A stretch of DNA of 5,262 nt from Desulfobacterales bacterium (GTDB lineage: Bacteria; Desulfobacterota; Desulfobacteria; Desulfobacterales; QNYZ01), in assembly GCA_029938515.1 (NCBI GenBank), contig JAOZUU010000233.1, positions 1-5,262 on the forward strand, written 5' to 3'. A program made the position numbers and the translations under genes. The stretch's first letter is position 1; each line of letters starts with the position of its first letter. Positions 1 through 5,262 of this stretch are shown here, piece by piece. Below the pieces are notes generated by a model. That model had not been told where the DNA came from. It did no database searches and was given only the letters and a program-made list of their open reading frames with translations.

Positions 1-10
1 AACTCATTAA

Positions 11-15
11 AAGGA
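11..15 (+). promoter_or_regulatory. Shine-Dalgarno that decides the ilvN start
   Basis: AAGGA lies 8 nt before the ATG at 24. An upstream in-frame ATG at 15 overlaps this motif and would have no properly spaced ribosome binding site. The ATG at 24 is therefore the better start, and it removes three residues (MDG) from the longest possible reading. Confidence 0.6.
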
Positions 16-23
16 TGGATGGA

Positions 24-512
24 ATGTCAAAAAAGAAACACGTGATCTCCATGCTGGTGGATAATGAACCGGGGGTGCTTTCCCGGGTGGCGGGTCTTTT
101 TTCGGGGCGCGGGTATAATATCGAAAGCCTGTGCGTGGCGGAAACCATTGATCCGGAAGTGTCGCGCATTACCCTGGTTACCCGGGCCGACGATGCTATT
201 TTGGAACAAATCGAAAAACAGCTGAATAAACTCATCAATGTCATCAAACTGAGAGAACTCTCCGGTCCGGAATCGGTTCAGCGGGAAATGGCCCTGATCT
301 GTGTGCGGGCCACAGCCGATCACCGCGCCGAGATTCTGCGAATCGTCGACATTTTCCGCTGCAAGGTCGTGGATGTGGGCATGGAGCACTATATTATTGA
401 AGTCACCGGCGATGAAGGAAAACTGAGGGCGCTCATCAACCTGTTAAAACCGATGGGGATTGAAAAGATTGCCCGCACCGGGGTGATTGCCTTAAAACGA
501 GAACCGACCTAA
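24..512 (+). CDS. ilvN: Acetolactate synthase small (regulatory) subunit
   Basis: This is the regulatory subunit of acetohydroxyacid synthase. The cytosolic enzyme condenses two pyruvates to 2-acetolactate, or pyruvate with 2-oxobutyrate to 2-aceto-2-hydroxybutyrate. The small subunit activates the catalytic IlvB subunit and gives it valine feedback. The protein is 162 residues, the usual length of the IlvN/IlvH family. An N-terminal ACT domain covers about residues 4-80 and carries the signature GLFSGRGYNIESL (24-36). The C-terminal ALS_ss_C-type domain follows from about 85 to 160. Residues aligned with the valine-site positions of E. coli IlvH (Asn11, Gly14, Asn29) are present as Asn14, Gly17 and Asn32, so valine inhibition is probably kept (inference). 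The start at 24 is preferred over 15 because of Shine-Dalgarno spacing. The gene sits at the left edge; ilvB is expected immediately upstream but is not visible. Family identification is secure; choosing the symbol ilvN over ilvH is a convention. Confidence 0.95.
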   Translation: MSKKKHVISMLVDNEPGVLSRVAGLFSGRGYNIESLCVAETIDPEVSRITLVTRADDAILEQIEKQLNKLINVIKLRELSGPESVQREMALICVRATADHRAEILRIVDIFRCKVVDVGMEHYIIEVTGDEGKLRALINLLKPMGIEKIARTGVIALKREPT

Positions 513-579
513 CCGAAGACTGGAGTAAAAGAGACCTCTGTATTCCGATAACCCTAACCTGGATAAACCGGAACGGATA

Positions 580-652
580 GCCACAAAGACACCACGACAC
601 AAACAATAACTATTTATTATAATTAAATTTCGCGTCTTAGTGTCTTGGTGGC
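580..652. repeat. Imperfect inverted repeat around an AT-rich core in the ilvN-ilvC spacer
   Basis: Two 21-nt arms (580-600 and 632-652) are reverse complements at 17 of 21 positions by hand alignment. They flank a 31-nt AT-rich core (601-631). The left arm begins GCCACAAAGACACC and the right arm ends GTGTCTTGGTGGC. From memory, palindromes of the CACAAAGACAC / GTGTCTTTGTGGC type recur between genes in many environmental bacteria, including sulfate reducers. This looks like one diverged copy of such a dispersed element. No T-run follows the right arm, so it is not a standard intrinsic terminator. The rest of the 225-nt spacer (513-579 and 653-737) shows no supported gene. Confidence 0.7.
594..623 (+). 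promoter_or_regulatory. Possible sigma-70-type promoter for ilvC
   Basis: A perfect TATAAT (618-623) is preceded 18 nt upstream by ACGACA (594-599), which matches TTGACA at four of six positions. It lies inside the AT-rich core of the inverted repeat, about 115 nt before the ilvC start. A TATAAT match is easy to find by chance in such AT-rich DNA, so this is only a candidate for separate transcription of ilvC. Confidence 0.25.
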
Positions 653-737
653 GAAAATACTTTGTTAGATAAATACTTCGTAAGCATGATAGAATTTAAA
701 TAAATCAGGTGTTTCTAATTTCGAAAAGGAGAAAATC

Positions 738-1790
738 ATGGCAAAGATCGATTTTGGCGGCAGTGTTGAAGACGTTACTACCCGGGAAGAGTTTCCTTTG
801 GAAAAGGCGAGAGAGATCCTTAAAAACGAAACCGTGGCCGTGCTCGGCTACGGCGTGCAAGGACCGGGTCAGGCTCTGAACATGCGTGACAACGGCATCA
901 AGGTCATTATCGGGCAACGGGAAGGCGGACCCTCCTGGGACAAGGCCGTGGCCGATGGATTTGTTCCAGGCCAAACCCTGTTTCCCATCGATGAGGCCGC
1001 CCGTCGCGGGACGATAATCCAGTTTTTATTATCCGATGCCGGGCAGGTCGTCACCTGGCCGGACGTGAAGAAATGCTTGAACGAGGGCGATGCACTCTAT
1101 TTTTCCCATGGATTCTCTGTGGTGTATAAAGATCAGACGAATATCGTACCGCCGGAAAACGTGGATGTCATCCTGGTGGCCCCCAAGGGATCGGGCCGAA
1201 CGGTGCGAACCAATTTTTTAGACGGCAGCGGGATTAATTCCAGCTATGCCGTTCATCAGGATGCCACCGGCCGGGCACTGGAAAGAACCCTGGCATTGGG
1301 CATCGCCATCGGATCCGGATACCTCTTTGCCACGACTTTTCAAAATGAAGTCTACAGCGATTTGACCGGAGAACGGGGTGTCTTGATCGGCTGTCTGGCC
1401 GGCGTCATGGAGGCCCAGTACAACCTGCTGCGTAAACATGGTCACAGTCCCAGCGAAGCGTTCAACGAAACCGTGGAAGAACTGACGCAAAGTCTGATTC
1501 GACTGGTGGGGGAAAACGGGATGGACTGGATGATGGCCAATTGCAGCACCACCGCCCAGCGGGGCGCCCTGGACTGGGCGCCGAAATTCAGAGACGCCGT
1601 TAAACCGGTCTTCGATGAGCTTTATGAAAAAGTGATTTCCGGTGCGGAGACCCGGCGGGTGCTTGATAAAAACAGCGCGCCCGACTACCGGCAACAACTG
1701 CAAAAAGAGCTGGAGGCCATCCACAACTCGGAAATGTGGCAGGCCGGCAAGGCCGTGCGGACCTTACGACCTGAGAACCAGACAATGTAA
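738..1790 (+). CDS. ilvC: Ketol-acid reductoisomerase, Bacteroidetes/Ilv5-like type
   Basis: The enzyme isomerises and reduces 2-acetolactate or 2-aceto-2-hydroxybutyrate to the dihydroxy acids of the valine/leucine and isoleucine routes, using Mg2+ and a nicotinamide cofactor in the cytosol. The protein has 350 residues. A Rossmann domain carries GYGVQG (37-42). The KARI core follows with Lys150 in PKGSG, metal ligands Asp208 and Glu212 in SDLTGE and Glu244 and Glu248 in NETVEEL, and Ser270 in CSTTAQRGA. The 36-residue gap between the first and third ligands matches class I enzymes. The start is firm: AAAGGAG (725-731) lies 6 nt upstream of the ATG. The wording (GYGVQGPGQALN, APKGSGRTVR, GINSSYAV, HSPSEAFNETVEELTQS, CSTTAQRGALDW) is that of Bacteroidetes and yeast Ilv5-like KARIs. 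It differs from the roughly 338-residue GYGSQGHAHA type I expect in many Desulfobacterota, so horizontal origin is possible. The cofactor loop reads GQREGGPSW (59-67). Confidence 0.96.
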   Translation: MAKIDFGGSVEDVTTREEFPLEKAREILKNETVAVLGYGVQGPGQALNMRDNGIKVIIGQREGGPSWDKAVADGFVPGQTLFPIDEAARRGTIIQFLLSDAGQVVTWPDVKKCLNEGDALYFSHGFSVVYKDQTNIVPPENVDVILVAPKGSGRTVRTNFLDGSGINSSYAVHQDATGRALERTLALGIAIGSGYLFATTFQNEVYSDLTGERGVLIGCLAGVMEAQYNLLRKHGHSPSEAFNETVEELTQSLIRLVGENGMDWMMANCSTTAQRGALDWAPKFRDAVKPVFDELYEKVISGAETRRVLDKNSAPDYRQQLQKELEAIHNSEMWQAGKAVRTLRPENQTM

Positions 1791-1833
1791 CCAGTAGGTT
1801 AATCGGTTTATTGTTCCCTGTTTAAAGGTTAAA

Positions 1834-1855
1834 GGGCAACCACGGGGGGTTGCCC
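1834..1855. repeat. GGGCAACC/GGTTGCCC hairpin in the ilvC-cimA spacer
   Basis: GGGCAACC (1834-1841) and GGTTGCCC (1848-1855) form a perfect 8-bp stem with a 6-nt loop, ACGGGG. CTACG follows rather than a T-run, so it is not a canonical intrinsic terminator, although a strong hairpin 44 nt after the ilvC stop could still protect or end the upstream mRNA. From memory, a GTAGGGGCAACC(C)-type palindrome is dispersed in intergenic DNA of many bacteria, and this copy fits that pattern. Confidence 0.65.
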
Positions 1856-1906
1856 CTACGGATGATATCCAGGCCTAATCGTTCCAATTTCGACATGTTA
1901 CAACCT

Positions 1907-1934
1907 TTGAACCCGGAACCCTGAACCAAGAACC
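1907..1934. repeat. Four tandem NNGAACC heptads
   Basis: Four consecutive 7-nt units share the core GAACC with two variable leading bases: TTGAACC, CGGAACC, CTGAACC and AAGAACC. The array ends 43 nt before the cimA start. The period is exact and the core is invariant, so this is a real short tandem repeat. No function can be read from it; a variable-number spacer repeat or part of a dispersed intergenic element are both possible. Confidence 0.7.
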
Positions 1935-1965
1935 TCTCAATTTAGGTTAAAGAAAAAAGATAAAA

Positions 1966-1971
1966 AAGGTG
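1966..1971 (+). promoter_or_regulatory. Shine-Dalgarno that decides the cimA start
   Basis: AAGGTG lies 6 nt before the ATG at 1978. The GTG at 1969, which would add three residues, is part of this motif and has no good binding site of its own. ATG 1978 also gives the family-typical N-terminus MGPIVLYDTTLRDG. Confidence 0.65.
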
Positions 1972-1977
1972 AAAAAC

Positions 1978-3576
1978 ATGGGCCCGATAGTCTTATACGA
2001 TACCACCTTAAGGGACGGCACCCAGGGTGAAAACGTCAATTTTAGTGCCGAGGAAAAGCTGGCGATCGCCCATCGCCTTGATGACCTGGGTATCCATTAC
2101 ATCGAAGGGGGATGGCCCGGTTCGAACCCCAGGGATATGCGGTTTTTTGAACTGGCCAAAAGAGAAACATTTAATACGGCAAAAATAACCGCTTTCGGGG
2201 CCACACGCAAACCGGGCATCTCACCGGAAACGGATCAGAATATTCAAACCCTGATCGATGCCGACACGCCGGTGATAACCCTTTTCGGCAAGACCTGGGA
2301 CCTTCATGTTCAAAAGGTAATGGACAATACGTTGGACGAAAACCTGGCCATGATCATTGAATCCGTGGCATTCCTGAAGGAACATGGACGCGAGGTTATC
2401 TACGATGCCGAACATTTCTTCGATGGATACAAGGACAACGCCGATTATGCGATGCAGACACTCTTTGCGGCCATCGACGGCGGCAGTGACACCGTGGTGC
2501 TTTGCGACACCAACGGCGGCAACCTTCCCTTTGAAATTGAAGCCATCATGGCGACGGTTAAGCAGCGGCTGGCTGAAAAATACCCGCCGCCAAACGGCGC
2601 ATCGAATATAAACATCGGCATCCATACCCACAACGATTCCGGAGTCGCCGTGGCCAATTCCCTGGTAGCGGTCAACCAGGGCGCCATGATGGTCCAGGGA
2701 ACCATCAACGGGTACGGTGAACGCTGCGGCAATGCCGACCTGACTGCGATTATACCGATCCTCTGCCTGAAAATGAACCGGCCGTGTATTCCCATAAACA
2801 ACTTGACCATGCTCAAAAAGCTGTCACGCTTCATCAGTGAAACGGCCAACCTGGTTCCCGCCAACGACCGGCCGTTTATCGGCAAAAGCGCCTTTGCACA
2901 TAAAGGCGGTATTCATGTCAGTGCCGTGATCAGGGAACCCCGGGCTTACGAACACATTTCCCCGGAACTTGTGGGCAACCGCCGCCGGGTGTTGATTTCA
3001 GACCTTTCCGGTAAAAGCAATGTCGAATACAAAGCCGAGGAAATGGGCGTCAAACTGGGCGGCAACGGGTATAACAGCCGGGAAATCGTTTCCAAAATCA
3101 AGGACCTGGAAGAACAGGGTTATCAGTTTGATGTGGCCGATGGATCATTTAAAATCCTGGTGGAAAAGCTGACCAAACAATACCAGCCGTTGTTTGCACT
3201 GGAATCTTTCCGGGTCACCATGGAGAAAGACAAGGATCAATCCTGCTCCGCCCATGCCACTATTAAGATATCGGTGGACGGAAACAAGGAAATTACCGCC
3301 GCCGAGGGCATGGGGCCTGTCAGCGCCCTGGATAATGCCCTTCGAAAGGCCCTAAACCAATTTTATCCGGGCCTTGACCATATGCGTCTGGTCGACTTCA
3401 GGGTCCGGGTCATCGACGGCCGCGAAGGGACTGCCGCCAAGGTTCGGGTCTTTATTCAATCCCGTGACCAGGATGAAGTCTGGAGCACCGTCGGGGTTTC
3501 TCACGATATCATTGAAGCCAGCTGGCAGGCTTTGGAAGACAGCTTTCAACACAAATTATCTAAAAAACAGGTATGA
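1978..3576 (+). CDS. cimA: (R)-citramalate synthase
   Basis: The enzyme condenses pyruvate and acetyl-CoA to (R)-citramalate, the first step of the threonine-independent route to 2-oxobutyrate and isoleucine. The protein has 532 residues, normal for the long CimA group (TIGR00977-like). A TIM-barrel HMGL-like catalytic domain carries LYDTTLRDGTQGE (6-18, with Arg12 and metal ligand Asp13), HTHND (216-220, ligands His216 and His218), GERCGN (247-252, Asn252) and HKGGIH (308-313). DAEHFFDGY (143-151) separates it from LeuA, which has an EDGSRSD-type sequence there. A linker rich in NGYNSREIVSKIKDLEEQGYQF words leads to a C-terminal LeuA-type dimerisation/allosteric domain, from about residue 400, with GMGP. 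In characterised CimA enzymes this domain senses isoleucine; that is assumed here. A 187-nt spacer separates it from ilvC, so co-transcription is likely but not shown. Homocitrate synthase or a second LeuA are the alternatives, and the diagnostic motif argues against both. Confidence 0.93.
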   Translation: MGPIVLYDTTLRDGTQGENVNFSAEEKLAIAHRLDDLGIHYIEGGWPGSNPRDMRFFELAKRETFNTAKITAFGATRKPGISPETDQNIQTLIDADTPVITLFGKTWDLHVQKVMDNTLDENLAMIIESVAFLKEHGREVIYDAEHFFDGYKDNADYAMQTLFAAIDGGSDTVVLCDTNGGNLPFEIEAIMATVKQRLAEKYPPPNGASNINIGIHTHNDSGVAVANSLVAVNQGAMMVQGTINGYGERCGNADLTAIIPILCLKMNRPCIPINNLTMLKKLSRFISETANLVPANDRPFIGKSAFAHKGGIHVSAVIREPRAYEHISPELVGNRRRVLISDLSGKSNVEYKAEEMGVKLGGNGYNSREIVSKIKDLEEQGYQFDVADGSFKILVEKLTKQYQPLFALESFRVTMEKDKDQSCSAHATIKISVDGNKEITAAEGMGPVSALDNALRKALNQFYPGLDHMRLVDFRVRVIDGREGTAAKVRVFIQSRDQDEVWSTVGVSHDIIEASWQALEDSFQHKLSKKQV

Positions 3577-3602
3577 GAAGTTATTAATCAGAGGAGCTTG
3601 GA

Positions 3603-3695
3603 ATGAAAAGGAGAAGAAACGCCGCGGGAACTAATTCTTTGAATATCCCGCGGCCCATGCTTGGCCCGCACGTTCTTTTCAGAAATGCGAAATGA
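3603..3695 (+). CDS. Possible 30-residue leader peptide upstream of leuA
   Basis: An ATG at 3603 has a strong Shine-Dalgarno, AGAGGAG (3590-3596), at 6-nt spacing and opens 30 codons ending in TGA. The peptide starts MKRRRNAAGTNS, contains a PRPMLGPHVLF stretch and ends NAK. I do not recognise it. Its coding region spans both hairpins described below, and it stops 44 nt before leuA, the arrangement of a ribosome-mediated attenuator leader. Against this, it has no leucine run: only three scattered Leu codons (TTG 3639, CTT 3660, CTT 3675). It could instead be a small protein, or a chance ORF behind a purine-rich stretch. The ORF itself is plainly readable; that it is translated is inference. 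Confidence 0.4.
   Translation: MKRRRNAAGTNSLNIPRPMLGPHVLFRNAK
3621..3654 (+). other. 9-bp hairpin in the leuA leader, possible antiterminator
   Basis: GCCGCGGGA (3621-3629) pairs perfectly with TCCCGCGGC (3646-3654) across a 16-nt loop. The stem is GC-rich and stable. It lies inside the putative leader ORF, and the TTG leucine codon (3639-3641) falls in its loop. Its 3' arm overlaps the 5' arm of the next hairpin by five nucleotides (3650-3654), so the two stems cannot both form fully. Confidence 0.6.
3650..3679 (+). terminator. Terminator-like hairpin with T-rich tail before leuA
   Basis: GCGGCCCA (3650-3657) pairs with TGGCCCGC (3662-3669) across a TGCT loop, with one C-C mismatch (3654/3665), giving 7 of 8 pairs. 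TTCTTTT (3673-3679) begins three bases after the stem. This resembles a weak intrinsic terminator ahead of leuA. It could end cimA transcription (97 nt after its stop) or act as the terminator of a leuA attenuator. The interrupted T-run and the mismatch keep confidence modest. Confidence 0.4.
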
Positions 3696-3739
3696 TTTTG
3701 AGATCATTCACGGATGAGGAATGAAAGGAGCATTGCGAC

Positions 3740-5262
3740 ATGGAAAAAGTAATTATTTTCGATACGACCTTAAGAGACGGCGAGCAGTCACCCGGGGCCA
3801 GTATGAATGCGGCCGAAAAACTGCGGCTGGCCACCCAGTTGGAAAAATTGGGAGTGGATGTACTGGAAGCGGGCTTTCCGGCGGCATCGGAAGGTGATTT
3901 TAACGCCGTATCCCAAATCGCCCGGAAAATGAAACGCATGCGGGTGGCCGGCCTGGCCCGGGCCGGAAAGGATGATATCGACCGGGCCTGGGGGGCCATA
4001 AAACATGCAAAATTTCCCCGGATTCATACCTTTATCGCCACCTCCGACATTCACCTCGAATATAAACTGAAGATGTCCCGGGAGGAAGTGCTTAAAGCCG
4101 CGACCGAAGCGGTAACATATGCCAAGACGTTAACGGATGATGTGGAATTTTCCGCCGAAGACGGTTCCCGCAGCGACCGGGATTTTTTGTGCAAGGCATT
4201 CGAGGCGGCCATTTCCGCCGGCGCCACCACAGTCAACCTGCCGGATACCGTCGGGTATGCCATCCCCGGGGAGTTCGCCGATTTGGTCGAATACATCCGG
4301 GATCATACCCCCAATATCGATCAGGCCGTGTTGAGCGTCCATTGTCATAACGACCTGGGCCTGGCCACGGCCAACACCCTGGCGGCTATCAACGCCGGCG
4401 CACGGCAGGCCGAAGTCACCATCAACGGCATTGGGGAGCGGGCCGGGAACACATCGCTCGAAGAGGTCGTCATGACTCTGAACACCCGGCCCAATTTTCT
4501 GCCGTTTGAGACCGGCATCAACACCGCGCTGATCCATCCCAGCAGCCGGCTGGTCACCATGATCACGGGCATGATTGTCCAACCCAACAAGGCCATCGTC
4601 GGAGCCAACGCCTTTGCCCACGAAGCGGGAATCCACCAGGATGGCATGCTTAAAAACCCCATGACCTACGAAATTATGAGGCCGGAAACCATCGGTTTGA
4701 ATCGCAGTGAGCTGGTGCTGGGCAAACATTCCGGGCGGCATGCCCTGCGGGAACGCTTAAGTGCGCTGGGCTACGAACTGGCCGATGACGAGCTGAATAT
4801 CGTCTTCAAGGCATTCAAGGATCTGGCGGACAAGAAAAAACATGTCGTGGACGATGATCTCGAAGCCATCGTGGCCGAGGGCGTACTGCGAACGGCGGAT
4901 GTGTTCAAGCTGGAATACCTTCATATTGTCAGCGGCACCACCGTCATGCCCATGGCCAGCGTTCGCTTGTCCATCAACGGTCGCTCCGTCAAGGACGCCG
5001 GTTACGGCAACGGTCCTATTGATGCGGCCTATAACACCATCGCCAAGCTGACCGATACGGAATCGGAGCTGCTCCGCTTTACCGTCAGCGCCCTGACCGG
5101 CGGCACCGATGCCCAGGGTGAAGTCACCGTCCGTTTAAAAGAAAACGGGCTGATAGCACTGGGCAAGGGCTCGGACCCCGACATCATCAACGCCAGTGCC
5201 AAGGCGTATATTAACGGACTCAATCGACTGGAATATCTGAAGACCAACCCGGTGAAACGGGC
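3740..5262 (+). CDS. leuA: 2-isopropylmalate synthase, 3' end cut by window edge
   Basis: The enzyme condenses 2-oxoisovalerate and acetyl-CoA to 2-isopropylmalate, the committed step of leucine synthesis in the cytosol. The frame is open to the window edge, giving 507 complete codons ending in NPVKR. Family members are about 505-525 residues, so only the last few are missing. The catalytic TIM barrel carries FDTTLRDGEQSPG (7-19, with Arg12 and metal ligand Asp13), the LeuA-type SAEDGSRSD (138-146), HCHND (201-205, ligands His201 and His203), GERAGN (232-237, Asn237) and HEAGIHQDG (294-302). The C-terminal leucine-sensing domain starts near residue 390 and has GYGNGP (421-426), so leucine feedback is likely kept. 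The start is firm: AAAGGAG (3724-3730) lies 9 nt upstream, and an in-frame stop at 3722 rules out longer forms. It sits 163 nt after cimA behind a possible attenuator. LeuCD and LeuB genes would be expected nearby but are not in view. Confidence 0.96.
   Translation, partial: MEKVIIFDTTLRDGEQSPGASMNAAEKLRLATQLEKLGVDVLEAGFPAASEGDFNAVSQIARKMKRMRVAGLARAGKDDIDRAWGAIKHAKFPRIHTFIATSDIHLEYKLKMSREEVLKAATEAVTYAKTLTDDVEFSAEDGSRSDRDFLCKAFEAAISAGATTVNLPDTVGYAIPGEFADLVEYIRDHTPNIDQAVLSVHCHNDLGLATANTLAAINAGARQAEVTINGIGERAGNTSLEEVVMTLNTRPNFLPFETGINTALIHPSSRLVTMITGMIVQPNKAIVGANAFAHEAGIHQDGMLKNPMTYEIMRPETIGLNRSELVLGKHSGRHALRERLSALGYELADDELNIVFKAFKDLADKKKHVVDDDLEAIVAEGVLRTADVFKLEYLHIVSGTTVMPMASVRLSINGRSVKDAGYGNGPIDAAYNTIAKLTDTESELLRFTVSALTGGTDAQGEVTVRLKENGLIALGKGSDPDIINASAKAYINGLNRLEYLKTNPVKR

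Noticed and set aside
1..14. Possible last codons of ilvB, with a TAA at 8-10
   Set aside because: An ilvB end here fits the expected operon order, but only two codons are visible in that frame, which cannot identify a gene.
1218..1724. 168-codon open frame on the minus strand inside ilvC
   Set aside because: It is a shadow of the conserved KARI coding sequence, with no plausible ribosome binding site or recognisable protein.
1795..1950. TAGGTTAA direct repeats (1795-1802 and 1943-1950) flanking the ilvC-cimA spacer repeats, resembling target-site duplications
   Set aside because: An 8-nt match within about 180 nt is not rare by chance, a third near-copy occurs at 1826, and no terminal inverted repeats adjoin the sites.
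3692..3707. ATGAT/ATCAT 5-bp hairpin just before leuA
   Set aside because: The stem is short and AT-rich and could easily occur by chance; nothing links it to function.
3714..3752. 12-codon ORF starting ATG 3714 and overlapping the leuA start
   Set aside because: It has no convincing Shine-Dalgarno of its own and runs through the leuA ribosome binding site; most likely chance.
4130..4741. 203-codon open frame on the minus strand inside leuA
   Set aside because: It lies antisense to a strongly conserved LeuA coding region, and its translation resembles no family I know. Long minus-strand frames are a normal by-product of GC-rich codon use.

Overview
The window is a compact, all-plus-strand block of branched-chain amino acid biosynthesis genes: ilvN (acetolactate synthase small subunit), ilvC (ketol-acid reductoisomerase), cimA (citramalate synthase) and leuA (2-isopropylmalate synthase, cut by the right window edge a few residues short of its expected end). 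The catalytic subunit gene ilvB would be expected just left of position 1 but is not in the window.

The protein flavours and gene order suggest a mesophilic anaerobe of the Desulfobacterota (sulfate-reducer-like 'delta-proteobacteria', perhaps Desulfobacterales). This is an inference: CimA and LeuA side by side with ilvN and ilvC, and spacers carrying the kinds of short palindromes and GAACC heptads I associate with those genomes. The ilvC product does not fit the usual Geobacter/Desulfovibrio type. It resembles the Bacteroidetes and fungal Ilv5-like form, so its ancestry may differ from that of its neighbours.

Layout: ilvN (24-512); a 225-nt spacer with an imperfect 21-nt inverted repeat around an AT-rich core that contains a possible promoter; ilvC (738-1790); a 187-nt spacer with a perfect 8-bp GGGCAACC hairpin and four GAACC heptads; cimA (1978-3576); a 163-nt spacer; leuA (3740 to the edge). 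The last spacer has the makings of a leader: a 30-codon ORF with a strong Shine-Dalgarno, a 9-bp hairpin, and an overlapping, mutually exclusive terminator-like hairpin followed by a T-rich tract.

The enzymes work together. CimA condenses pyruvate with acetyl-CoA to start a threonine-independent route to 2-oxobutyrate, the isoleucine precursor. LeuA condenses 2-oxoisovalerate with acetyl-CoA to start leucine synthesis. LeuCD and LeuB, not in the window, normally serve both chain-elongation routes. IlvBN and IlvC then act in parallel on pyruvate (to valine and leucine) and on 2-oxobutyrate (to isoleucine). The coding part is conventional metabolism; I saw no defence system, mobile-element gene, CRISPR array or RNA gene. 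The best leads are the leuA leader, the unusual ilvC type and the spacer repeats.
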